NCBI GenBank assembly: GCA_031401675.1
Contig: JANNRR010000087.1
Span: 1 to 25,271 of the forward strand
Direction of reading: 5' to 3'
Length of the DNA: 25,271 nucleotides
DNA from: JANNRR01 sp031401675
GTDB taxonomy: Bacteria; Pseudomonadota; Alphaproteobacteria; Rhodobacterales; Rhodobacteraceae
Shown: positions 15,618 to 22,852 of the stretch, in pieces
Numbering within the stretch: position 1 is the first letter of the stretch
Layout of the letters: each line of letters starts with the position of its first letter
Notes under the pieces: model-generated
The model's input: the letters and a program-made list of their open reading frames with translations, nothing else
The model's database searches: none
Told to the model about the DNA's origin: nothing
Translations under genes and position numbers: made by a program

Positions 15618-17168
15618 ATGACGTGGTCTTTTGGCGACTTTCAGGTGGACCCTGAGCGGTTCGAGCTTTCCCGCAACGCCGCCCCCGTACGGCTGGAGCC
15701 GCAGGTGCTTGCACTTCTCGTCCATCTCATCCGCAACCGCGACCGAATGGTGACAAAGGAAGAGATCGCCGAAGTGGTCTGGCGCGGGCGGATCGTTTCG
15801 GATGCCAGCATTTCCAGCCGCATGCGATCGGCGCGCAGGGCAGTTGACGATGACGGCGATCATCAGGCGATCATCCGCACCGTTCACGGCCGGGGATTTC
15901 GGTTTGTCGCTGATGTGGTGGAAACCCCGGTCACCCAAGCCGCTATTGCAAAGGACATCCCGGAGGCGGCCGGCCCGCTAACAGGCAGGCCGTCGATCGC
16001 CATTCTGCCGTTTCGCCCGCTGGCGATGGCACCCGAACTTGCGATCCTGGCCGATGCAATCCCGTACGAGATCATTCAGGCACTGTCGCGCCTGCGCTGG
16101 CTGGCGGTGATCGCGCGCGGGTCGACTTTTAGGTTCCGGCAGCCTGACCTTGACCTTGATCTGGTCGCCACGGCGCTTGGCGCACGCTACGTCCTGTCGG
16201 GGATTATCGAGGCCAGGGACCGCGGGCTTGCCGTGACACTCGAGTTGTCCGACAGCAGCAGAAATGAGGTGATCTGGGGCGATCGCCTGGTGGCACCGCT
16301 CGACGGCATCGACGATCTGCGCAGCCGGATCGTGGCGCATCTTGTCACGGCGCTCGAGGTTTACATTCCGCTGAACGAGGCCCGGACCGCACATCTGGCC
16401 GGGATCGAGGCGCTGGATGCCTGGGCCAATTACCATCTGGGGCTTCAGCATCTTTATCGCTTCACGGGCGACGACAACCGGCACGCAAAGGCCTATTTCG
16501 AACGGGCAGTGACACTGGACCCACGCTTTGCCCGCGCGCATGCGGGTCTGTCTTTCACCAGTTTTCTTGACGCATTCCTGCACCTAAACCCCGATGTCGG
16601 TGCCGCGACCCGCGCTGCTCGGCGCCATGCCGAGCGCGGGCCTGACCTCGACCCGCTGGACCCATTCGCGAATTTCAACATGGGCCGCTCGCATTGGCTG
16701 ACCCATGACCTTGATGCTGCGGCGGAATGGCTGGACAGGGCCACCAAGCTGAACCCGAACTATGCGCAGGGATTCTATTCCTCGGCCTTGACCTCCATGT
16801 TGATCGGCGATGCACCGGCGACAGAAACCGGGCTGGATACGGCATTGCACCTAAGCCCGCTTGATCCGCTGCTCTATGGCATGCACGGGGTCCGGGCGCA
16901 GCTGTTTTTGCAGACTGGCGACTATCGGTCTGCTGCCCGTTGGGGCGACAAGGCGGCTACTACCCCTGGTGCCCACTACCTGATCGCGATGATCGCGCTG
17001 GCCGCCAATGGCCTGGCCGGGCATCACGATCTGGCCGCCCGCTGGCGGCAGGAGGTGCGGCGGCGAAAGGCAGATGCGACTGCCGGGCATTACTTCGCTG
17101 CATTTCCGACCCGGCACAGCGAGTCCAGATCGCGCATCGCGGCTGAACTCCGCCGCCACGGTTTTTGA
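15618..17168 (+). CDS. CadC/HilA-like winged-helix transcriptional regulator with TolB-like and TPR domains
   Basis: A 516-residue protein. Residues 1-100 form an OmpR/PhoB-type winged-helix DNA-binding domain (LEPQVLALLVHLIRNRDRMV, then VHGRGFRFVADV, the wing). Residues about 125-250 resemble the TolB-like domain fused to such regulators and to adenylate cyclases (SIAILPFRPL, LAVIARGSTFRFR, YVLSGIIEARD). From about 270 to 500 are tetratricopeptide-like helices with repeated YFERAVTLDP and WLDRATKLNP motifs. There is no receiver domain and no evident membrane helix, so the input is unknown; TPR regions usually sense a protein or ligand. It is divergent from the CysK-like/decarboxylase operon and is its likely regulator by position (inference). 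Confidence 0.88.
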   Translation: MTWSFGDFQVDPERFELSRNAAPVRLEPQVLALLVHLIRNRDRMVTKEEIAEVVWRGRIVSDASISSRMRSARRAVDDDGDHQAIIRTVHGRGFRFVADVVETPVTQAAIAKDIPEAAGPLTGRPSIAILPFRPLAMAPELAILADAIPYEIIQALSRLRWLAVIARGSTFRFRQPDLDLDLVATALGARYVLSGIIEARDRGLAVTLELSDSSRNEVIWGDRLVAPLDGIDDLRSRIVAHLVTALEVYIPLNEARTAHLAGIEALDAWANYHLGLQHLYRFTGDDNRHAKAYFERAVTLDPRFARAHAGLSFTSFLDAFLHLNPDVGAATRAARRHAERGPDLDPLDPFANFNMGRSHWLTHDLDAAAEWLDRATKLNPNYAQGFYSSALTSMLIGDAPATETGLDTALHLSPLDPLLYGMHGVRAQLFLQTGDYRSAARWGDKAATTPGAHYLIAMIALAANGLAGHHDLAARWRQEVRRRKADATAGHYFAAFPTRHSESRSRIAAELRRHGF

Positions 17169-17374
17169 ATCTGTCTGAAAACGTTGACATTTCTTGCGCC
17201 GAAATGCGCTGGAGCCCGCTGCCGGGCTGGTCGTGGATTGCCGGGGGTTCCAATGTCCGGTGGTCGGCTTCGCTCAAAGGGGATCGTGCTGGTGTTGTCA
17301 CGCGGCCGTTGCAACTCCTTGGATTCATATCGTGAATTGTCGGTCAGCGGGTCCGGTCGCGGATTTGTGCTGGT

Positions 17375-17743
17375 TCAGGTGCTGGTTGCGTTCGAATGGC
17401 ACGGGGCTGCTCCAGCCCATGGCTGAGCGCCGGCGATGTGGGCATGCAGTGCTGCGGCACCGGCGGTGACGGTTTGTCCTGTGATATCAATGGCATTGAA
17501 GCCACGGCCAAGGCGGATCATCACAGCGCGGATGCCACCGTCGCGCACGATCAGGTTGGAGCCGACACCGATGGGAAAAATGGGAATGTCGAGGGTTAGA
17601 GCCTTGATAAAGCTGGTAAAATCCTCATGGTCGGCAGGCTGGAACAGATAGTCCGCCGGGCCGCCTACCCGCAGCCATGTCAGGTCCGCGAAGGGGCGGT
17701 TGGCGGTCAGGGGGCCACGAGGGGTGGGGATTTTGGGCTGCAT
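17375..17743 (-). pseudogene. murB: truncated murB, N-terminal fragment only
   Basis: From ATG at 17743 the frame reads as UDP-N-acetylenolpyruvoylglucosamine reductase: LTANRPFADLTWLRVGGPAD, then FPIGVGSNLIVRDGGI (the FAD pyrophosphate-binding loop), VMIRLGRGFNAI and VTAGAAALHAHIA. Resemblance stops at about residue 104; the next ~18 codons to the TGA at 17377-17375 are unrelated. Intact MurB has about 300 residues, so the rest of the FAD domain and the whole substrate domain with its catalytic Ser, Arg and Glu are missing, and I found no continuation in any frame down to 17169. It is in the right place and orientation for the cluster. An essential enzyme cannot work in this state, so an intact murB must lie elsewhere. 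The 206 bp between it and the regulator hold nothing I recognise. Confidence 0.85.
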
Positions 17744-17833
17744 GAGGGGTTGGCAGCGCGGGTTTGGGAGCCGGAGCAAGAGGGATGGGCGGCGGGTGCG
17801 GCGGCACAAGATGTAGGGGGTGGCGGAAAGGTG

Positions 17834-17866
17834 GGTTTCATGCAGGTTTCATGCAGGTTTCATGCA
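17834..17866. repeat. three perfect tandem copies of an 11-bp unit
   Basis: The unit GGTTTCATGCA occurs three times head to tail at 17834-17844, 17845-17855 and 17856-17866. It sits about 90 bp upstream of the murB stub start. On the minus strand each unit reads TGCATGAAACC and carries an ATG; the first two give four-codon frames (MKPA-stop). The helical-turn spacing fits either polymerase slippage or an array of binding sites. Confidence 0.85.
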
Positions 17867-17895
17867 GCTAGATTTCCTGACCCATGCCACCGGGT

Positions 17896-17940
17896 TGAGC
17901 GGGAAAAGACGATCTTCCGGTGGAAGATCGGCCCCGCTCA
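17896..17940. repeat. long two-tier hairpin
   Basis: TGAGCGGG (17896-17903) pairs with CCCGCTCA (17933-17940), and inside it CGATCTTCC (17910-17918) pairs with GGAAGATCG (17922-17930) around a GGT loop. Together they form a 17-bp interrupted stem. It lies between the murB stub and the 490-codon gene, both on the minus strand. It could be a transcript-processing or termination structure, or part of a mobile repeat. No T-tract follows. Confidence 0.6.
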
Positions 17941-17989
17941 TGGTGGGGCGGTTCGTCTGGACTGGTGGAGCACGAGACTGCGGAGGGCG

Positions 17990-18088
17990 GCACCTGCCCC
18001 GGCGGGTGCGAAGCACCTGCCAGTCGTGCCGTAGGCACGCCTCCGGCGTGACGGGGGGCAGGTGCTGCCCGGTCCTTTGAGGACCGGG
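17990..18088. repeat. multi-branched hairpin cluster
   Basis: An outer 11-bp stem GCACCTGCCCC/GGGGCAGGTGC (17990-18000 with 18055-18065) encloses GGTGC-GAA-GCACC (18005-18017), CGTGCC-GTA-GGCACG (18025-18039) and CACGCC-TCC-GGCGTG (18036-18050). The last two share four bases, so their full forms exclude each other. It is followed by CCCGGTCCT-TTG-AGGACCGGG (18068-18088). Short GC hairpins with trinucleotide loops recur between Rhodobacterales genes, but this nested arrangement is unusual. The rest of the 410-bp gap (17744-18152) shows no gene. Confidence 0.6.
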
Positions 18089-18152
18089 GGTGAGGCTGGG
18101 AGGGTGCTCTGCGGCAGGCCCGATGGGGCCAGCCGGGGGGTGGGGCCTCATG

Positions 18153-19625
18153 TTAACCCATCAAGATCGCTGCGATTGCCAGAAGCAATCCGTAAACCCC
18201 CGCATGCTTGTTGAGGTGATCAACGCTGGATTTCCCTGCGTTCTTGACGATACCGAACACGCGCAGCAGCCTGCTTCGAGTTTGGTATAGTGCGATCTGA
18301 CGTTCGAATACTGTCGGCCCAGAAGTAATTGCCCTAGCATCCAGCGGCAGTTCCAGTTTCAGATCACCTTCCGAGATTTCTGAACTTGCATCCGCACCGG
18401 CCACAATGGCTTTGGCAGCCTCGGGGGAGACAACAACCGGGTGCGTTGCGAGCCTTGCTGTCTCAGCCTCTTTCACATCGGCGTCAAAAGCCATCAAGTC
18501 ACCGGCTGCCCCAGCTATTGAACCGACAAAGTCTGCAACAAGTGCATCGCCCTTTGGGCATTCGCCTTCCGCTTCCTTGAGGTTGACCCTCGCGACGACA
18601 CGTCGGCAAACTCGCAGCAGCATGATCGGGCGATTAGCATAGCGATCACACGCATCCACGATCAGGTCGCGCTCAGGAAACAACATCGCGTAGGCTTGGT
18701 TGCCTGAACTGCCTTGATCGAAGATAGAAGCCGCATCCCGCAAAGTATCAACGACATCGGCGCGGTGCTTCCCGCTGAGATGCGAAACGGTCTCAACCCT
18801 CAATAGTCCCGTCGCGGGGTTGAGGATTATGGATTCGGCATTTGGTGTGGCCTTGATTGCGTAGCGAAGCTCGATCTCCGCGATCAACCCCGCGATATGC
18901 GCCTCACCCTTTTTCCAGTCGTCATCCGGGATCAGGGCGATTTCGCGCAGGAGGTCGGTGTGTTGCGGGGTGCCGTCGAGGGCGGATTGGTACCAGCGGA
19001 GCCAGAAGGCGTAAGGCGAGTCGGGCGTTTGCCATTGCCGCTTGGTGTTGTCCCAGCCATCACTGGCCGGAGAGTCCATGTGGCCAGACCATAAACGCGA
19101 CGCTAGAAGATCGCGTCCCTCTTCAAGATTCGCAGCCTCCAGACTTACTTGATGAGCGACGCCATGAATGTCGAAGATACTACTCGCTGCTTCCAGCGCT
19201 TTGATCGCCAGTTCCGGTCGAGCAAGCGCTTCGAGCGCATAGGCTGCACTATCAGCCGCATAGGTGGCGAAGTTTGCGGCCATCGACTCGGCTTTATCAC
19301 TCCTCTGATTGAGGTGTGCGTAGCCGATTGCATCAAAGCTCATTGCGAGAGCATTCTCTACTCTCGCTTGCTTCGCTATCAACGAAACATTTGGACCGGC
19401 TCCGGAAAACTGACCCATTAACCCGATTTGGGCGGTGAGCAATGCCCGCAGGAGTTTCAACGGGTCCAGACCATGTTCCTTGAACCAAGGTAGCTGCGCT
19501 GATTTGGTATAGTTTGGGAATGCGCGCATTGCAGCCAAGTGCGCGACGATTGCAGCTTGAATGCCGGGGCGGGTTTGCAGCCAGCGTTCGAGGGTGTCGC
19601 GGTCGGTGATCTCTTCCGGGGTCAT
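18153..19625 (-). CDS. unrecognised 490-residue protein with C-terminal membrane anchor
   Basis: I do not recognise a functional family. The N-terminus (MTPEEITDRDTLERWLQTRPG, then AAIVAHLAAMRAFP) has a form I recall from other hypothetical proteins of Rhodobacterales, unverified. The next ~400 residues are mostly helical and soluble, with an aromatic DSPYAFWLRWYQSALDG segment. The last 17 residues (HAGVYGLLLAIAAILMG) form a single hydrophobic tail, so the protein may be tail-anchored. The start at 19625 is the first ATG consistent with the conserved-looking N-terminus; the open frame to 20051 passes through a repeat and the DUF2484 gene and is rejected. Much of the coding sequence is less GC-rich than the mur genes. 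It separates the DUF2484 genes from the murB stub, so it looks inserted. Confidence 0.72.
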   Translation of the reverse strand: MTPEEITDRDTLERWLQTRPGIQAAIVAHLAAMRAFPNYTKSAQLPWFKEHGLDPLKLLRALLTAQIGLMGQFSGAGPNVSLIAKQARVENALAMSFDAIGYAHLNQRSDKAESMAANFATYAADSAAYALEALARPELAIKALEAASSIFDIHGVAHQVSLEAANLEEGRDLLASRLWSGHMDSPASDGWDNTKRQWQTPDSPYAFWLRWYQSALDGTPQHTDLLREIALIPDDDWKKGEAHIAGLIAEIELRYAIKATPNAESIILNPATGLLRVETVSHLSGKHRADVVDTLRDAASIFDQGSSGNQAYAMLFPERDLIVDACDRYANRPIMLLRVCRRVVARVNLKEAEGECPKGDALVADFVGSIAGAAGDLMAFDADVKEAETARLATHPVVVSPEAAKAIVAGADASSEISEGDLKLELPLDARAITSGPTVFERQIALYQTRSRLLRVFGIVKNAGKSSVDHLNKHAGVYGLLLAIAAILMG

Positions 19626-19709
19626 GGGCGGAGAATCGCGGGGACTGGGGGGGGCGCAAGGGGGAATTTGCGGCAGGGGTGCGCAGGGATGCGGTACCCG
19701 GCGGAAGCG

Positions 19710-19779
19710 GCGTAGGGTGCGTGGTTTCACGCACCGTTTTGGCGGAAGCGGGCGGTGCGTGCCAGCACGCACCCTACGC
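19710..19779. repeat. CGTAGGGTGCGTG double-hairpin repeat element
   Basis: Perfect 14-bp outer arms GCGTAGGGTGCGTG (19710-19723) and CACGCACCCTACGC (19766-19779) enclose a second 9-bp pair CACGCACCG/CGGTGCGTG (19728-19736 with 19753-19761). Each half also folds alone: GTGCGTG-GTTT-CACGCAC and GGTGCGTG-CCAG-CACGCACC. It lies between the unrecognised gene and DUF2484. A worn relative is at 7295-7363 and a fragment at 6164-6176, so it belongs to a dispersed family. Confidence 0.85.
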
Positions 19780-19783
19780 GGGG

Positions 19784-20029
19784 TCAGCGGACGCGGCGTT
19801 TCAGCCAGAGCCACAGGTACCAGACCGGCCAGCGCAGCACCGATGCGCCGCCGGCCAGCACCAGGAAGCCGACGAAGGCACCGTGCTGCCAGGTGACGTA
19901 GCCGAGGATCGGGATGCCGACGGCGATCAGGGCATAGGCGGCGCGCCAGTGGTGGTCGCGGCTCGGCAGCATGCCGATCAGATTGGCGCTGATCAGCCAG
20001 AGGCAGGCGAGGATCAGGGACAGGCTCAT
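19784..20029 (-). CDS. DUF2484 family small membrane protein (second copy)
   Basis: An 81-residue protein with hydrophobic helices at the N-terminus (MSLSLILACLWLISANLIGML), the centre (YALIAVGIPILGYV) and near the C-terminus, ending in basic WLKRRVR. It matches DUF2484, a family characteristic of the murC-murB interval in Rhodobacterales. It is paralogous to the preceding gene: both open MSL(S/P)LIL-x-x-LW and have P(S/M)R after the first helix. Its start overlaps the upstream stop by ATGA (20029-20026), so the two are translationally coupled. Function unknown; location suggests a link to cell-wall synthesis or division at the inner membrane. Confidence 0.85.
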   Translation of the reverse strand: MSLSLILACLWLISANLIGMLPSRDHHWRAAYALIAVGIPILGYVTWQHGAFVGFLVLAGGASVLRWPVWYLWLWLKRRVR

Positions 20030-20307
20030 GCGTCATCTCCCCGCCGGGCACGGTTCAGATGGTCGGGGATCGGGCGGCCGGTCAGGCGCAGGAACATGTA
20101 GTGCAGCGGGCGGCGGAACATCGAGCCGAAGGCCAGCAGGCCCGCCACCACCCACCAGATGCCATGGGCGACGCCGATCCAGACCAGCAGCACCGGCACC
20201 GCCAGCAACAGCGGGATGCCGGGGTAGATCTGCCAGCGCATCGGCAGCATTGCCGTCACCGACGCGGCGATGACCCACAGGGCACCCAGGATCAGCGGCA
20301 GGCTCAT
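20026..20307 (-). CDS. DUF2484 family small membrane protein (first copy)
   Basis: A 93-residue membrane protein with the same layout as its downstream neighbour: a first helix MSLPLILGALWVIAASVTAML, a second PLLLAVPVLLVWIGVAHG, a third WWVVAGLLAFGSMF, and a charged tail LTGRPIPDHLNRARRGDDA absent from the paralogue. Its ATG overlaps the murC stop (ATGA at 20307-20304). The pair looks like a tandem duplication that has since diverged. Function is not established. Confidence 0.85.
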   Translation of the reverse strand: MSLPLILGALWVIAASVTAMLPMRWQIYPGIPLLLAVPVLLVWIGVAHGIWWVVAGLLAFGSMFRRPLHYMFLRLTGRPIPDHLNRARRGDDA

Positions 20308-21734
20308 GTCGCCAGCCGCGCGGGCAATGCGTTGGCCCAGGCCGAGATCGAGCCGGCACCGAGGCAGACCACCATGTCGCCGGGCCGGGCCTGTTCGCGG
20401 ACCAGCCGTTCCAGGTCATCCTCGCCCAGGCATGCGCGGACGTGGCGGTGGCCGTGCGCGATCAGGCCGGCGACGAGGTCATCGCGGGAGGCGCCGGGGA
20501 TGGGGTCTTCGCCGGCGGCATAGATGTCGGTGATGGCGACGACGTCAGCCTCGTTGAAGCAGGTGCAGAACTCCTCGAACAGGGAATGCAGGCGAGTGTA
20601 ACGGTGCGGCTGGTGGATGGCGATGACGCGGGCACCGGGATTGGCCGCGATGGACTGGCGGGCGGCTTTCAGGACGGCGGCGATTTCGACCGGGTGATGG
20701 CCGTAGTCGTCGATGATGGCGGCGCCGTTCCATTCCCCGACCTTGGTGAAGCGGCGGTTGACGCCGGCGAAGGCGGCCAGCGCGGCGCGGATCTCGTCTT
20801 TCTTGATGCCGAGGTGGCGGGCGACGGCGATGGCGGCCAGCGCGTTCGAGACATTGTGGTTGCCGGGCATCGGCAGGGTGCAGGCTTCGATCAGGCTGGG
20901 GGTGCCGACCTCGTCGGGGCCTTCGTTTTGCAGGAGCACGTCGAAATGCGCCTTGCCGTCGGTGAAGGTCAGGTTTACGGCGCGGACGTCGGCTTGCGTG
21001 TTGAAGCCGAAGGTCACCACGCGGCGGTCGGTGATGCGGCCGACCAGCGCCTGCACTTCGGGGTGGTCGGTGCAGCAGACTGCCAGGCCGTAGAACGGGA
21101 TGTTGGTGACGAAATCGTAGAAGCCGCGGCGGAGCGCGTCGAAGGTGCCCCAGTGCTCCATGTGCTCGGGGTCGATGTTGGTGACGATAGCGATGGTGGC
21201 GGGGAGCTTGTTGAAGGAGCCGTCGCTCTCGTCCGCCTCCACCACCATCCATTCCCCTGCCCCGGCGCGGGCGTTGGAGCCGTAGGCGTGGATGACGCCG
21301 CCGTTGATGACGGTCGGATCAAACCCGCCTTTGTCCAGCAATGTTGCAACCATGGTGGTTGTGGTGGTCTTTCCATGGGTGCCGGCCACCGCAATGTTCG
21401 ATTTCAGCCGCATAAGTTCGGCCAGCATTTCGGCGCGCCGGACCACGGGTAGGCCCAGGCGGCGCGCCTCTTCCAGTTCGGGGTTGCCCTTCTTGATGGC
21501 GGAGGACACCACGATCACCGCAGCTTCGCCGATGTTTTCCGCGCGCTGGCCCTCAAAGACCGTGGCCCCGAGGGTGACGAGGCGGTCGGTGATTTTCGAA
21601 GCTTTCAGGTCGGAGCCCTGGACGCGGTAGCCAAGCGTCATCAGCACTTCGGCGATACCCGACATGCCGATGCCGCCGATGCCGACGAAATGAATGGCGC
21701 CAAGCTCGCCGGGAAGTTTGGTGGCTGCGTTCAT
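20304..21734 (-). CDS. murC: UDP-N-acetylmuramate--L-alanine ligase
   Basis: A 476-residue Mur ligase of normal length. Motifs: HFVGIGGIGMSGIAEV (N-terminal Rossmann UDP-binding loop, residues 15-30), ATP-binding GTHGKTTTT (118-126), VEADESDGSF, NIDPEHMEHWG, and DDYGHHPVEI then IHQPHRYTR in the C-terminal domain. The HHP motif is typical of MurC. It adds L-alanine to UDP-MurNAc, the first amino acid of the peptidoglycan stem. Both ends overlap neighbours by ATGA, with murG upstream and DUF2484 downstream. Confidence 0.97.
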   Translation of the reverse strand: MNAATKLPGELGAIHFVGIGGIGMSGIAEVLMTLGYRVQGSDLKASKITDRLVTLGATVFEGQRAENIGEAAVIVVSSAIKKGNPELEEARRLGLPVVRRAEMLAELMRLKSNIAVAGTHGKTTTTTMVATLLDKGGFDPTVINGGVIHAYGSNARAGAGEWMVVEADESDGSFNKLPATIAIVTNIDPEHMEHWGTFDALRRGFYDFVTNIPFYGLAVCCTDHPEVQALVGRITDRRVVTFGFNTQADVRAVNLTFTDGKAHFDVLLQNEGPDEVGTPSLIEACTLPMPGNHNVSNALAAIAVARHLGIKKDEIRAALAAFAGVNRRFTKVGEWNGAAIIDDYGHHPVEIAAVLKAARQSIAANPGARVIAIHQPHRYTRLHSLFEEFCTCFNEADVVAITDIYAAGEDPIPGASRDDLVAGLIAHGHRHVRACLGEDDLERLVREQARPGDMVVCLGAGSISAWANALPARLAT

Positions 21735-22852
21735 CGCGTTGCTCCGTCTGGTTGCGCCAGGGTCTCGACCATCGCCACCAGCCGCTCGGTCGCGTCCGGC
21801 CGCCCGCAGCCAAGGGCAGCGGCGGCCATGCGGGCTGCGACCTGCGGCGCGCCGAGGATCGAGGCGATATGCGCGGACAGGGTGGCAGGGTCAAGGTCTG
21901 CCTCGGGGATCAGGATCGCCGCCCCGGCGGCCACCAGCCCCTGGGCATTGGCGGTCTGGTGGTCACCGGTCGCTGCCGCGTACGGCACGAGGATCGAGGG
22001 TCGGCCGATCACTGAGATATCGGCCACCGACGAGGCCCCGGCGCGCGAGATCACCAGTTGCGCCTCGGCCAGTCGGCGCGGGATGTCGGCAAAGAACGGC
22101 TCCACTTCGGCAGGAACCCCGGCGGCCTGATAGGCGGCCATAACCCGAGCCTGGTCCTCGGCGCGAGCCTGGTGCGCCACCCGCAGGTTACGGCGGATCG
22201 GTTCGGGCAGAGCGGCGATTGCCGGCGGCACCACATCCGACAGAACGCGGGCCCCTTGTGAGCCGCCGATCATGACGAGGCTGAGCGGGTGCATGCCGGG
22301 CGTCATGTAGCCGGCCCCGGCGCGGCTCAGCACCACGGCGCGGACCGGGTTGCCGGTGTGCACGCCGCTGACCCCGGCCGGCAGCCGGGTTGGCCAGGTA
22401 CCGCAGGCAAAGCGGTTGACATGGCGTGCAAACAGCCGGTTCACCCGGCCCGGAACGCCGTTCTGTTCATGGATCATCCGCGGGCAGCGCAGGATCAGGG
22501 CGGCGCAAAGCGCGGGAATGGTGGGGTAACCACCGAACCCGACCACCACGTCAGGCCGGTCCCGCACCATGCGGACCAGCGAGGCCAGGACCCCGCCGGC
22601 AATGCGAAACGGCACGGCAAGCCGGGCAAGGGGCCCGCCCCGGGCAAAGGTGGCCGAGCCGACCTGTTCCATCTGGACCAAAGCCGGAAAGCCACCGGCA
22701 TAGCGGGCACCGCGCACATCGGTCGACAGCTTGACCCGCCAGCCCCTGGCGATCATCGCCTCGGCCAGTGCCTGGGCCGGGAACATGTGCCCGCCGGTGC
22801 CGCCCGCCGCGATCAGCAACAGGCGCGCGGGCCGGGGTACAGCCGTGGCCAT
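21731..22852 (-). CDS. murG: UDP-N-acetylglucosamine--N-acetylmuramyl-(pentapeptide) pyrophosphoryl-undecaprenol GlcNAc transferase
   Basis: A 373-residue GT28 glycosyltransferase. Signatures: AAGGTGGHMFPAQALAE (first G-loop), GFGGYPTIPA, HEQNGVPGRVNR, GGSQGARVLSD (third G-loop) and SRAGASSVADI with DHQTANAQ near the C-terminus for UDP-GlcNAc binding. It converts lipid I to lipid II at the inner membrane face. The ftsW stop TGA is at 22854-22852, and the ATG at 22852 overlaps it as TGATG; a GTG one codon earlier (22855) is also possible, giving two candidate starts. Confidence 0.97.
   Translation of the reverse strand: MATAVPRPARLLLIAAGGTGGHMFPAQALAEAMIARGWRVKLSTDVRGARYAGGFPALVQMEQVGSATFARGGPLARLAVPFRIAGGVLASLVRMVRDRPDVVVGFGGYPTIPALCAALILRCPRMIHEQNGVPGRVNRLFARHVNRFACGTWPTRLPAGVSGVHTGNPVRAVVLSRAGAGYMTPGMHPLSLVMIGGSQGARVLSDVVPPAIAALPEPIRRNLRVAHQARAEDQARVMAAYQAAGVPAEVEPFFADIPRRLAEAQLVISRAGASSVADISVIGRPSILVPYAAATGDHQTANAQGLVAAGAAILIPEADLDPATLSAHIASILGAPQVAARMAAAALGCGRPDATERLVAMVETLAQPDGATR

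Noticed and set aside
17184..17426. A plus-strand 80-codon frame downstream of the regulator as a small gene.
   Set aside because: No ribosome binding site or recognisable motif, and it overlaps the end of the murB stub; considered noise.
17990..18088. Hairpin cluster as a tRNA or CRISPR array.
   Set aside because: No tRNA-invariant bases (T-loop, D-loop) or acceptor layout, and no regularly spaced identical repeats with unique spacers.
19626..20051. Extension of the unrecognised gene upstream to 20051, giving 632 residues.
   Set aside because: The extra frame crosses the double-hairpin repeat and the DUF2484 gene, and its Arg/Pro-rich translation is not protein-like.
20442..21452. A 336-codon plus-strand open frame opposite murC.
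   Set aside because: It is antisense to clear murC sequence and its Asp/Gly/Val-rich product reflects the GC-rich third positions of the real gene. The same holds for the long frames opposite murG/ftsW (22768-24024) and the CysK-like gene (14186-15535).
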